Positions 23,019-31,952 of a stretch of DNA of 64,000 nt are shown here, in pieces. The position numbers and the translations under genes were made by a program. Location of the stretch: NCBI GenBank assembly GCA_046590575.1, contig JBKJUS010000107.1:43102-107101 (forward strand), in the 5' to 3' direction. This stretch comes from DATLNF01 sp046590575. Its GTDB lineage: Bacteria; Actinomycetota; Actinomycetes; BP-191. Under the pieces are notes generated by a model. The model was given only the letters and a program-made list of their open reading frames with translations. It was not told where the DNA came from and ran no database searches. Position 1 is the first letter of the stretch. The number at the start of each line of letters is the position of its first letter.

Positions 23019-24061
23019 CTGCCGGGCTGCTCGACGACGACGCGAATCGGATTTCCCTCTTTGGTCTCCAGCACTCGTAAGGCGCGGTCGAAATCTTGGA
23101 GACCGAAGCGGTGGGTGATGGTCCCGGTCAGGTCGAGCGCCCCACCTGCGACCAGCGCGACTAACTCTGCCAGCTCATCCTGTCCGCACCCGAATGAGCC
23201 CTGCACCCGCAGCTCGTTCGCGACCAGCAGAGCCTGAGGTAGCAGGCTGAGCGGCTCCGGCGTCACACCGACGACCGTGCAGGTGCCACCGGGTCGAAGT
23301 GACTTGACTGCCTGGTCGACCACGGCGGCGCTGCCGACGAACTCGAAGGCGTGATCAGCTCCGCCACCGGTGAGTACGCGAATGGCGTTGGCCGGTCTGC
23401 CCCCCGTCGCGTCGACGACGTCATCCGCACCGAAGCGGAGAGCGCGCTCCAGCGCCCCCGGATAGCGATCCACCCCGATCACGTGTGCGCCGACCACCTG
23501 CTTGAGGATGGTGAGGGCATGCAGGCCCAGGCCGCCTAGACCGAAGACCGCGGCAGTGTGCCCACGGGTCACACCAGACCTCTTGATGGCGTGAAACGGC
23601 GTCGACACCGCGTCCATCAGGATGGCACCGGTCGCGAAGTCGACATGGTCGGGCAAAGCGATGAGGGTGCGAGCAGGTACGACGACGTAGGTCGCTTGCG
23701 ATCCGTCCCGAGTGATGCCAGGGATCTCCAGGCGCGGGCAGATGTTGCTGTGCCCTGCGTCGCATGCGGGACAGTTGCCGCACCCGTAGCCGGCTGCGAT
23801 GCATACACGGTCGCCGATCGACCAGTCCGTGACGTTTTCGCCCAGTTGGTCGACGATGCCGGCCGGCTCGTGGCCGAGGACGAGCGGCAGTGGACCGGTC
23901 GGCGTCGATCCGCGGACGATGTGCACGTCGGAGCCGCACAGACCGCACGCGCGGACGGCGACGCGTACCTCGTTGGGGCCGGGCTCCGGCACGGGAACTT
24001 TGTCCAGCGTCGGTCTCTGTCCCACTGCGTGCAGCCGGACGGCCTCCATCATGGCCGTCAC
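23015..24061 (-). CDS. Zinc-dependent alcohol dehydrogenase (MDR family)
   Basis: The 348-residue product has the catalytic zinc ligands in ACGLCGSD and GHEPAGIV, the structural zinc cysteines in CGNCPACDAGHSNIC, and the Rossmann motif GLGGLGLHALTIL. The substrate is probably a secondary alcohol or polyol; no specificity can be read. It overlaps the upstream permease gene by ATGA. Internal ATGs at 24052 and 24049 are possible starts. Confidence 0.9.
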   Translation of the reverse strand: MTAMMEAVRLHAVGQRPTLDKVPVPEPGPNEVRVAVRACGLCGSDVHIVRGSTPTGPLPLVLGHEPAGIVDQLGENVTDWSIGDRVCIAAGYGCGNCPACDAGHSNICPRLEIPGITRDGSQATYVVVPARTLIALPDHVDFATGAILMDAVSTPFHAIKRSGVTRGHTAAVFGLGGLGLHALTILKQVVGAHVIGVDRYPGALERALRFGADDVVDATGGRPANAIRVLTGGGADHAFEFVGSAAVVDQAVKSLRPGGTCTVVGVTPEPLSLLPQALLVANELRVQGSFGCGQDELAELVALVAGGALDLTGTITHRFGLQDFDRALRVLETKEGNPIRVVVEQPGS

Positions 24062-25425
24062 ATGGCGTCCTGTCGGGGGAGCACGACCTCATTGCTGATG
24101 AGCTGCACGGCTGCGGCGACCGGGATCGCGAGCAGTGCGCCGATCACGCCGAGCAGGCTGCCTCCGATGAGCACCGCGATGATGGTGGTGATCGGCGAGA
24201 CGTCGACGGTGCGCTGCATCACTCTCGGCACCAGCACGTAGTTCTCGAACTGCTGGTAGGTCAGGAAGAAGGCGGCTGTGATCAGGCCCACCGGCACGGA
24301 TACGAAGAAGGCTACGACGACGCAGACCAACGCAGCGAGCGATGCGCCGATGAGCGGAATCAGGTCGAGGAATGCGACCAGCACCGCCAAGGCCACGGGA
24401 TAGGGCACTCCGGCGATCAGCAGGTAGACGAAGGCGACCACACCGGCGACGAGAGACGTCGCGATGTTGCCAAGAACGTAGCCGCCGACCCGGGAGAGGA
24501 TCTCGTCGGCGAGCAGCCCCACTCTCGGACGTCGGGACCGTGGCACGACGCGGTACGCCGACCGCTTCATGCTCGGATAGGAGCTCAGGAAGTAGAGCGT
24601 CAGGATCAGCACCGTGAGGATGCTGAAGATGGCGTTGAAGATGCCCTTCACGACGCCGAAGGCGCCCCCGAGGAGCCCGATGCCGTTCTCCGGCGCCTTA
24701 TCTACTTGCATCTGCAGCTTCGCGACGAGGTCGTACTTGTCGTCGAGCTCTCGGAACTGCTTGTTGTCGCGGAGCCGCTCGCCGTACTCCGGCAGCTGTT
24801 CGAACAGACCCGTGCCCTGATCGGCGATCGGCGGGACGACCGCAGCGCCGAAGCCGATGAAGACCAACAGGATCCCGGCGAAGACCGCGAGGACCGCTCG
24901 GTTGCGGCGTAACCCGCGAGCCTGGAACCACTCGACGACGGGGTTGAAGCCGATGGCGAGGAAAGCGGCGATCAGGATCAGGACCAGAATCTGGCGAACG
25001 GCAACGAGTGCGGTGAGCAACGCGTAGGCGAGCGCGACGCCGAGGGCGGCCGAGAAGGCGATGCGAAACGGGGAGCGCGGCGCGATCGGTCGGCCGGGCT
25101 CTCCGAACGGCTTCTCCTCGGTCGCGCCAGCCTCGATCTGGCGGATCGCCGTGTCCAGCAGCGGGTCGTCCTCGTCGGCGTCGGACTCAGCCCGCATCGC
25201 CGCTGCCGCCGCCCGTCGGGACTCGTCCTCCGCGTCGACGGTCGGGATCTTCGCGGCCTTGCTGCTTGCGGTGCCGGCAGCAGAGGTGGCGCGTTTCGCC
25301 GCGACCTTTCGCCGCGCCTTACCGACATCTGGGTCCTTGGCGTCAACGGAGGCGCTGCTCGCCTGATCGGCGGCCAGGCTGACCTCGTCCTCGGCCTTAC
25401 TGATCCTGTCCTTGCGGGTCGCCAC
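24058..25425 (-). CDS. AI-2E family (YdiK/TqsA-like) membrane transporter
   Basis: The 455-residue product has a charged, Ala-rich N-terminal extension (about 1-115) followed by the AI-2E permease core with about eight membrane segments and the family motifs NPVVEWFQARGLRRNRAV and FLDLIPLIGASLAA. GTG 25425 is preferred because AGGAG stands seven bases upstream; an ATG at 25443 would add six residues. Family members export diverse small molecules, and the name does not prove autoinducer transport. It overlaps the dehydrogenase by four bases. Confidence 0.88.
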   Translation of the reverse strand: MATRKDRISKAEDEVSLAADQASSASVDAKDPDVGKARRKVAAKRATSAAGTASSKAAKIPTVDAEDESRRAAAAAMRAESDADEDDPLLDTAIRQIEAGATEEKPFGEPGRPIAPRSPFRIAFSAALGVALAYALLTALVAVRQILVLILIAAFLAIGFNPVVEWFQARGLRRNRAVLAVFAGILLVFIGFGAAVVPPIADQGTGLFEQLPEYGERLRDNKQFRELDDKYDLVAKLQMQVDKAPENGIGLLGGAFGVVKGIFNAIFSILTVLILTLYFLSSYPSMKRSAYRVVPRSRRPRVGLLADEILSRVGGYVLGNIATSLVAGVVAFVYLLIAGVPYPVALAVLVAFLDLIPLIGASLAALVCVVVAFFVSVPVGLITAAFFLTYQQFENYVLVPRVMQRTVDVSPITTIIAVLIGGSLLGVIGALLAIPVAAAVQLISNEVVLPRQDAM

Positions 25426-25468
25426 GTGCTCGCTCCTGGTCATGACTCGGGGGCGCTACCGTAGTCGC

Positions 25469-26311
25469 TCAGGCGCTGGCGCTGGTGAACGTCACCTCCC
25501 GCGATTCGGTCACCCACTCGTAGCCCAGCCGCTGGTAGAGGGCGTTCGACGTCGGGTTGTCTAGGTCGGTATAGAGGAAGCAACGCTCTGCGCCCTGGTC
25601 GAAGCAGCGCCGGGTAACCGCGGCGGTCGCCGCGCCGGCGTACCCGCGCCCGCGGTACTGCTCCGGCGTGAAGACCGGACCGACGCGCGCGCCGCGAGGG
25701 GTGCGCCCGGCGACGCCGGCCGTCGACACCGGAACCCCGTCGACGGACCAGAGCACGATGTCTCCGGCGGCGATCCGGGCCGCGGTCATCTCCCGTCGAA
25801 TTGCGGCACCCAGACCGACCTCGTCGTGGAAGGCCGTGAACCAGGCGAAGACGAGGTCCCCGTCCGCGTCGGTCGCCACTCGGGCGGCGCCATGCACGGG
25901 TGCTGGCGGAGTGAGCGCCCGGACGGCGTAGATCCCCTGGCGGCGGACGCGGTCGACTCCGGCACCGGTGCGCAGGCGCCACTCGTCGACCACCAGGTCG
26001 ACGTCTTCCGGTGGTCCGATCACCAGCGGCGGGGTGTAGCCACGAGCCAGAACGGCGTCGACCAGAGGGCCGGCGGCACCGCCGGGCAGCCCGGTCAGGA
26101 GCAGCCCGTGTGGCGGGGTGTGCAGGACAGCAAACTCGTCCGGTCCATCACTCACGACGGCCAGCAGCGGTATTGCGGTGGGGGTCAGCCGGCCAGTCCG
26201 CAGCGAGTCGATGACGGTCAGGGCCATGTTGAACCGCGCTTCGTCGGCGACGAGACGCGGTAGTACGCGGGCGGCGTACTCAGCAGCGTCGGAAAAGGTA
26301 GTGATCTCCAT
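25469..26311 (-). CDS. GNAT-family N-acetyltransferase
   Basis: The 280-residue product has a non-conserved N-terminal half and a C-terminal GNAT domain (about 130-270). The acetyl-CoA loop is visible in VFTPEQYRGRGYAGAATAAV (QYRGRGYAG), and FLYTDLDNPTSNALYQRLGYEWV forms the last conserved motif. The acceptor is unknown. It lies 25 bases after ccr on the same strand and 44 before the permease. Confidence 0.87.
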   Translation of the reverse strand: MEITTFSDAAEYAARVLPRLVADEARFNMALTVIDSLRTGRLTPTAIPLLAVVSDGPDEFAVLHTPPHGLLLTGLPGGAAGPLVDAVLARGYTPPLVIGPPEDVDLVVDEWRLRTGAGVDRVRRQGIYAVRALTPPAPVHGAARVATDADGDLVFAWFTAFHDEVGLGAAIRREMTAARIAAGDIVLWSVDGVPVSTAGVAGRTPRGARVGPVFTPEQYRGRGYAGAATAAVTRRCFDQGAERCFLYTDLDNPTSNALYQRLGYEWVTESREVTFTSASA

Positions 26312-26335
26312 CGCGACGCCGGGGAATCTCGGCGA

Positions 26336-27673
26336 TCAGGCGTCGCGGAAGCGGTTGATCGCGTCGAGGTGTAGCGCGCGACGCGTGTCATCGCGTACGC
26401 CTAGCTCGGGCTCGGGCGCGAGGCAGAGGACGCCGACCTTGCCCTGATGGGCGTTGCGATGGACGTCGTACGCCGCCTGCCCCACCTCTTCCATCGGATA
26501 GGCCCTCGACAGGGTCGGGTGGATGGCGCCTTTGGCGATGAGTCGGTTGGCCTCCCACGCCTCGCGGTAGTTGGCGAAATGCGAGCTCTTGATGGTCTTG
26601 AGATTCATCCAGAGGTAGCGGTTGTCGTATTGGTGCAGGTAGCCGCTGGTCGAGGCGCAGGTCACGATCATGCCGCCCTTGCGCGCCACGTAGACGCTCG
26701 CGCCGAAGGTCTCCCGACCCGGATGCTCGAACACGATGTCGGGATCCTCACCACCGGTGAGCTCGCGGATCTTCGCGCCGAAGCGCTGCCACTCCTTCGG
26801 GTCCTGGTTGTGCTCGTCCTTCCAGAAGGTGTACGCCTCCGCACTGCGGTCGATCACATGCTCGGCGCCCATCCGTCTGCAGATCTCAGCCTTCTCGGGC
26901 GACGAGACGACACAGACCGGGATCGCGCCGCCATTGAGGGCAAACTGCGTGGCGTAGGAGCCGAGCCCGCCGCTCGCGCCCCAGATGAGGACGACGTCGC
27001 CTTGCTTCATGTTCGCCCCGTTGGCGGACACCAGCTGCCGGTACGCCGTGGAGTTGACGAGGCCCGGGCAGGCTGATTCCTCCCAGGTCAGGTGAGCCGG
27101 CTTGGGCATGAGCTGGTTGGCCTTGACGAGGGCGAGCTCGGCCAGCCCACCGAAGTTGGTCTCGAATCCCCAGATGCGCTGCTCCGGGTCCAGCATTGTG
27201 TCGTTGTGCCCGTCCGGACTCTCCAGCTCGACGGAGAGGCAGTGCGCGACCACCTCGTCGCCGGGCTTCCACGCGTGGACGCCGGGTCCCGTGCGCAGCA
27301 CGACGCCTGAGAGGTCGGAGCCGACCACGTGGTAGGGCAGGTCGTGGCGCTTGGTGAGCGGCGAGAGGCGGCCGTAGCGCTCCAGGAATTTGAACGTCGA
27401 CACCGGCTCGAAGATCGACGTCCAAACGGTGTTGTAGTTGATCGCGCTGGCCATCACCGCGACGACCGCTTCGCCCGGGCCGAGCTCGGGGGTGGGCACC
27501 TCATCGATGTGCAACGACTGGCGGGGGTCCTTGTCCCGCGTGGCGAGATCGGCGAACATCTCCTGCTCCTCGCGGCGCACCACGACGCCTCGGTAGGACT
27601 CAGGGATGGCCAGTGCCGCGTACTCCTCGCCTGTCGTGTCGCCGGCCAGGATCGCCTCGCGGATCTCCTTCAC
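26336..27673 (-). CDS. ccr: Crotonyl-CoA carboxylase/reductase
   Basis: Ccr reductively carboxylates crotonyl-CoA to ethylmalonyl-CoA using NADPH and CO2. The product (445 residues) is strongly Ccr-like: YHVVGSDLSGVVLRTGPGV, EQRIWGFETNFGGLAE, LIWGASGGLGSYATQFA for cofactor binding, and IVFEHPGRETFGASVYVARKGG. GTG 27673 has a perfect AGGAGG seven bases upstream and gives the VKEIREAI start expected for the family; ATG 27679 and GTG 27697 are poorly spaced. With the mutase at 14479 it implies the ethylmalonyl-CoA pathway. Confidence 0.95.
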   Translation of the reverse strand: MKEIREAILAGDTTGEEYAALAIPESYRGVVVRREEQEMFADLATRDKDPRQSLHIDEVPTPELGPGEAVVAVMASAINYNTVWTSIFEPVSTFKFLERYGRLSPLTKRHDLPYHVVGSDLSGVVLRTGPGVHAWKPGDEVVAHCLSVELESPDGHNDTMLDPEQRIWGFETNFGGLAELALVKANQLMPKPAHLTWEESACPGLVNSTAYRQLVSANGANMKQGDVVLIWGASGGLGSYATQFALNGGAIPVCVVSSPEKAEICRRMGAEHVIDRSAEAYTFWKDEHNQDPKEWQRFGAKIRELTGGEDPDIVFEHPGRETFGASVYVARKGGMIVTCASTSGYLHQYDNRYLWMNLKTIKSSHFANYREAWEANRLIAKGAIHPTLSRAYPMEEVGQAAYDVHRNAHQGKVGVLCLAPEPELGVRDDTRRALHLDAINRFRDA

Positions 27674-27829
27674 GTGCATGCCTCCTACCGTGGTCACGCC
27701 GTTGGGTTCCGGCGATGTTACTCATGGGTACGGTCGGGGTAGCAAACCCGGGGTTTCGACCGATTCCGGCAGGAATGGTCACCGGTACGGCGAATTCGAC
27801 TGCATTGCCCCGACTTTCGGAGGTGCCTG

Positions 27830-28666
27830 ATGCGCGCTCGCCCATGGGTCGGTGCCGCCTTGCTCGTTGGCCTCGTCGCCGTACCCCCCCTCGCGTGGGC
27901 CGACCACGACTGCGGCAACGGCAAGAGTCAGGACCAGCACGACGAGGACAAGGACTGCAAGAAGGACCGTGACGAGCACCGGCGTCAGCGCGGTGGACGT
28001 TCGACCCCACCACCGCCGCCGCGGGAGGAGTGGACCGAGCGTGGAGCCGCCCGCACAGAGTTCCGGCTGTCCGTCCAGGCCTCCGTCGTCGCGCCGTATG
28101 TGCCAGCGCGCTACCAGGTCGCGCTGAGCGGCGACCGGGCCACCGTGGTGGTGACGGCCCGCTCGTTCGAGGGCGACACCGCTGACTCGTCCACCGTCCT
28201 GCACGAGGCGTCCGTGCTCGTCACCGCTCCAGACGCCTCGGCAGGCGTTCACGCCTACGTGATGTGGCAGGTCACCGACAGCAGCGGGCTCGCTGCGAAG
28301 CTGCGTCGGATGGGCCTGCCGGTCACTCAGTTGGCGGCGCCGTACTCCTCCACCTCTGCCGGCGTTGCCGCCCATCTTCGGGGTGACGTCGACTTGGCCG
28401 GTGCGAGCTACTCCTTCGTCGGCTCGGTCAGCGAGTCGGCCGGGGCCTCGACCGGCACTCCGGCGGTGCTCTGGTACGACGGCGCACTGGGCACCGTGCG
28501 GGTGACCACCACCTGCGCACCATGCGGGACGCCTGGCACGGGCGCCGTGGCACTGAGCGCCTCGGCCGATTCGAGAGTCGCTACTTTCATGTCCGCAGAA
28601 GCGAACGTCACGCCTGCCTCTTTCGTCCGGTCGTCCGGGACCAGCGTCGCTCTGGTCGTTAGTTAG
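27830..28666 (+). CDS. Secreted protein of unknown function
   Basis: The 278-residue product has a signal peptide (about 1-25, VGAALLVGLVAVPPLAWA), then a highly charged His/Asp/Lys-rich segment (CGNGKSQDQHDEDKDC) and a poly-Pro stretch before a beta-rich domain with no clear homology. Cysteines occur in the N-terminal charged segment and near the end (TTCAPCG). It ends 46 bases before a second secreted protein. Confidence 0.75.
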   Translation: MRARPWVGAALLVGLVAVPPLAWADHDCGNGKSQDQHDEDKDCKKDRDEHRRQRGGRSTPPPPPREEWTERGAARTEFRLSVQASVVAPYVPARYQVALSGDRATVVVTARSFEGDTADSSTVLHEASVLVTAPDASAGVHAYVMWQVTDSSGLAAKLRRMGLPVTQLAAPYSSTSAGVAAHLRGDVDLAGASYSFVGSVSESAGASTGTPAVLWYDGALGTVRVTTTCAPCGTPGTGAVALSASADSRVATFMSAEANVTPASFVRSSGTSVALVVS

Positions 28667-28712
28667 GAACTTCCGATCCGGCCGATCCATGCGGCCCGCT
28701 AAAGGATGCCCA

Positions 28713-30254
28713 ATGAGGAACCCCCGGCTCGTACTCGCCGCTATGTCCGTCGCCCTGTTGGCCGGCGCCCTCGTGGCTCCCTCCACCGCTGCGCCGGCCC
28801 CGACCACGACAGACGGGTGCCTGGAGTCGGTGCCGGAGACGCCGGGCGGCGCGCCGGTGCGGATTTGCTACTCGATCCACAAGCCCGCCACCGCCAGCAA
28901 ACTCAGGAAAGTGCCGATGGTCCTGCACAGCCACGGTTGGGCGGGCGCACGCAACAAGTCAGCTGACTCCTTCACCAGCTGGCTCGACCAGGGGTTCGGC
29001 ATCCTCTCGATCGACCAGCGTGGGTTCGGCGAGAGCGGTGGTCAGGCCCACGTCGAGGACCCGGACTTCGAGGGCCAGGACATCATGCGCATCGTCGACG
29101 TCGTCGCCGGCCTGGACTGGGTGGCTCAGCAGCGCAAGGGCGACCCCGTCCTTGGGGCGATCGGCGGGTCCTACGGCGGCGGCTACCAGCTCGTCGGCGC
29201 CTTCACCGAGCTGATGACCAAGGGCAAGACCCGATTCGACGCCCTGGCGCCGGAGATCACCTGGTGGAGCCTCTCCGAGAGCCTCGCTCCCAACGCCGTA
29301 CCGAAGAGCACCTGGAGCTCCGCCCTCTACGCCGCAGGCATGGCGTCGGACGCACACACCGCCACGGTGCACCAGGGCTTGGCCTACGCCACCACCACAG
29401 GTCAGTGGCCAGACGGCACCGTGCCCGGCTTCGACCTTGAGTCCTACTTCGAGAACAACGGGCCGGCCTGGCATGTGGCGCAGGGCCGCAAGCTGGACAT
29501 CCCGGTGCTCTTCCGCCAAGGCGTCACCGACTCGCTCTTCCCGCTTGACCAGGGGCTGAAGATCTTCGACCAGGCGCTGACCAAGCGGGCTCGGGCCAAG
29601 AGCATCTTCACCGGCTACAACGGCGGCCACGTGCTGCCCGCGACCTTCCCGCTCGGCCTGGCCACCGGGGCGGACACCTGTTCGGCCAAGCTCGGCAGCA
29701 AGAGCTTCACCGACTTGGCGCAGCGCTTTATGAAGACGCACCTCTTGGGCCTCGCCGCCGGCCTCAAGGGCGTCGGGAAGTACCACCTCACCACCGCGGA
29801 TGGCGTTGGCTGCCTCACTGTCGACTCGGTGAAAGCCGACGCGACGTACAAGGTCGGCATGGTCGCGTCCACCGCAGGGGCCGGCGCACCGGTGTCGATC
29901 AAAGTCGCGGACGGCCCCATCTCCATCGCCGGTACGCCGACGCTGCAGGCGCTGGTCACCTCGGCCGGCATCGACAACCGCGTCTTCACCGCGCTGTCCG
30001 TCGGCACCAGCCCGGCTGACGCGCGCACCGTGCAGGGCGTCATGCAGCCGCAGCGCGAGTTGTTGCCGGTGCAGGGGGCGCAACGCACCTGGACGCTGCC
30101 GTCGGTGAGCATCTCGGTGCCGGCTGGGCAGTCGTTGTTCCTGACGCTGTCACCGGTGTCGGAGATGTTCGCCATGCACGGCAGCCGCACCCCGGGAGCC
30201 TGGCTGCTCCAGGATGCCGTCGTGTCCCTGCCGCTCGTGGAGCAGGTCCGCTAA
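28713..30254 (+). CDS. Secreted S15-like peptidase/acyl esterase
   Basis: From ATG 28713 the product has 513 residues: a signal peptide (RLVLAAMSVALLAGALVAPST), an alpha/beta hydrolase domain with nucleophile elbow IGGSYGGGYQLVG, and a C-terminal beta domain typical of X-Pro dipeptidyl-peptidase (S15) relatives. HSHGWAGARN forms the oxyanion region and YNGGHVLPATF supplies the His. The substrate (peptide or ester) is unresolved. It ends one base before the convergent epimerase gene. Confidence 0.85.
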   Translation: MRNPRLVLAAMSVALLAGALVAPSTAAPAPTTTDGCLESVPETPGGAPVRICYSIHKPATASKLRKVPMVLHSHGWAGARNKSADSFTSWLDQGFGILSIDQRGFGESGGQAHVEDPDFEGQDIMRIVDVVAGLDWVAQQRKGDPVLGAIGGSYGGGYQLVGAFTELMTKGKTRFDALAPEITWWSLSESLAPNAVPKSTWSSALYAAGMASDAHTATVHQGLAYATTTGQWPDGTVPGFDLESYFENNGPAWHVAQGRKLDIPVLFRQGVTDSLFPLDQGLKIFDQALTKRARAKSIFTGYNGGHVLPATFPLGLATGADTCSAKLGSKSFTDLAQRFMKTHLLGLAAGLKGVGKYHLTTADGVGCLTVDSVKADATYKVGMVASTAGAGAPVSIKVADGPISIAGTPTLQALVTSAGIDNRVFTALSVGTSPADARTVQGVMQPQRELLPVQGAQRTWTLPSVSISVPAGQSLFLTLSPVSEMFAMHGSRTPGAWLLQDAVVSLPLVEQVR

Positions 30255-30255
30255 G

Positions 30256-30660
30256 TCAGCGGGACTGAACGAGCTCGGTCAGGACGCCGCCCATGCCTTT
30301 GGGGTGCAGGAAGGCGATTGCGGCGCCCATCGAGCCGTGCCGCGGGCGTTGGTCGACGAGGGGCACACCCTGCAGGCCGAGCTGCTCGAGCGACGCGGCG
30401 ATGTCGTCGACGCCGTACCCGACGTGGTGCACACCCTCGCCGTGACGCGCTAAGAACTTCCCGACAGGGGAATCCGGGCGGGTGGGCTGCAGCAGCTGAA
30501 CGTACGAGCCGGGAGCGACCAGCAACATGGCTTCGTGAACGCCCTGCTCCTCGTTGGTCTCGCGGTGCGCGACGGTCAGTCCGAAGGTCGTCTCGTAGAA
30601 ATCGATCCGCTCCTCAAGGTCGTGGCAGGCGATTCCAACGTGGTCGATGCGGGTGAGCAT
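30256..30660 (-). CDS. mce: Methylmalonyl-CoA epimerase
   Basis: The enzyme interconverts (R)- and (S)-methylmalonyl-CoA for the mutase step. The 134-residue product is a VOC fold with the metal-binding HVGIACHDLEERIDFY, EVxL-like YVQLLQPTRPDSPVGKF and the HHVGYGVDDI repeat, ending VLTELVQ. ATG 30660 starts exactly at the MLTRIDHVGIA family start; 17 extra residues from 30711 are unlikely. It converges with the secreted esterase and diverges from the thiolase. Confidence 0.93.
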   Translation of the reverse strand: MLTRIDHVGIACHDLEERIDFYETTFGLTVAHRETNEEQGVHEAMLLVAPGSYVQLLQPTRPDSPVGKFLARHGEGVHHVGYGVDDIAASLEQLGLQGVPLVDQRPRHGSMGAAIAFLHPKGMGGVLTELVQSR

Positions 30661-30767
30661 GGCTGCCTGCTTTCCCTCGGATACGGCGGACCTCGTATTC
30701 TTGCCGCACATTCCACGACTCGCTCTTCAGTTGGCCCGCGGGGCCACTCAAAAGCAGGGAGGCCCCT

Positions 30768-31952
30768 GTGGCCGGTTCCGTCATCGTCTCCGGTGCTCGC
30801 ACCCCGATCGGCAAGTTGCAAGGGTCGCTGGCGGCGTTCGCGGGTGTTGACCTCGGCGGGATCGCCATCAAGGCCGCACTTGAGCGGGCCGGCATCGTGG
30901 GTGACCAAGTCGACTACGTCATCATGGGTCAAGTGCTGCAGGCCGGGGCCGGGCAGATCCCCTCGCGCCAGGCCGCGGTCAAGGGTGGCATCCCCATGAC
31001 CGTGCCGTCGCTGACGATCAACAAGGTGTGCCTCTCGGGGCTCGACGCGATTGCACTTGCCGATCAGCTCATCCGGGCCGGCGAGTACGACGTCGTCGTA
31101 GCCGGCGGCATGGAGTCCATGACCAACGCCCCGCACCTGCTTCCAGGAGCGCGTCAGGGCTTCAAGTTCGGCAGCGCCACGTTGCTCGACTCGATGGCGC
31201 ACGACGGGCTGTTCTGCGCGTTCGACCAAGTCGCGATGGGGGAGTCGACCGAGAGATACAACGCCAAGCTCGGCATCTCTCGCGCGGAGCAGGACGAGTT
31301 CTCCGCTCGATCCCACGAGCGGGCCGCCGCCGCGATCAAGGATGGGCGGTTCGTCGAGGAGATCACGGCGGTCGCAGTGCCGCAGCGCAAGGGTGACCCG
31401 GTCCTCGTCACCGAGGATGAAGGAGTGCGGCCCGGCACGACTGCGGAGTCGCTCGGCAAGCTCCGGCCGGCCTTCGCTGCCGATGGCACGATCACCGCCG
31501 GGTCCGCGTCGCAGATCTCCGACGGCGCATGCGCGGTGGTGGTGATGTCACGGGCCAAGGCGCAGGAACTCGGCGCTCCGGTGCTGGCTGAGATCGGTGC
31601 GCACGGTGTCGTAGCCGGACCCGACGCATCGCTGCAGTCGCAGCCGAGCAACGCCATCAAGGCGGCCCTGGCCCGCGAGGGCCGGACTGCGGCCAATCTC
31701 GACTTGGTGGAGATCAACGAGGCGTTCGCATCGGTCGGCATCCAGTCGATGAAGGACCTCGGGTTGACGGAGGACATCGTCAACGTCAACGGAGGGGCCA
31801 TCGCGCTCGGTCATCCGATCGGCATGTCCGGCGCCCGGATCGCACTGCACCTTGCTTTTGAGCTGCGCCGCCGTGGCGGCGGTCTCGGCGCGGCGGCGCT
31901 CTGCGGCGGCGGTGGTCAAGGCGATGCGCTGCTGCTGCGCGTCACCGGCTGA
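30768..31952 (+). CDS. Acetyl-CoA acetyltransferase (thiolase)
   Basis: The 394-residue product makes acetoacetyl-CoA from acetyl-CoA or cleaves 3-ketoacyl-CoA. The acyl-accepting Cys is in INKVCLSGLDA (about residue 88), the catalytic His in NEAFAS and GGAIALGHPIGMSGAR, and the second Cys in CGGGGQGDALLL. It has standard thiolase II length. GTG 30768 follows GGAGG. The MeaB gene starts immediately after its stop. With the hydroxybutyryl-CoA dehydrogenase and Ccr it would feed acetyl-CoA into the ethylmalonyl-CoA route. Confidence 0.95.
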   Translation: MAGSVIVSGARTPIGKLQGSLAAFAGVDLGGIAIKAALERAGIVGDQVDYVIMGQVLQAGAGQIPSRQAAVKGGIPMTVPSLTINKVCLSGLDAIALADQLIRAGEYDVVVAGGMESMTNAPHLLPGARQGFKFGSATLLDSMAHDGLFCAFDQVAMGESTERYNAKLGISRAEQDEFSARSHERAAAAIKDGRFVEEITAVAVPQRKGDPVLVTEDEGVRPGTTAESLGKLRPAFAADGTITAGSASQISDGACAVVVMSRAKAQELGAPVLAEIGAHGVVAGPDASLQSQPSNAIKAALAREGRTAANLDLVEINEAFASVGIQSMKDLGLTEDIVNVNGGAIALGHPIGMSGARIALHLAFELRRRGGGLGAAALCGGGGQGDALLLRVTG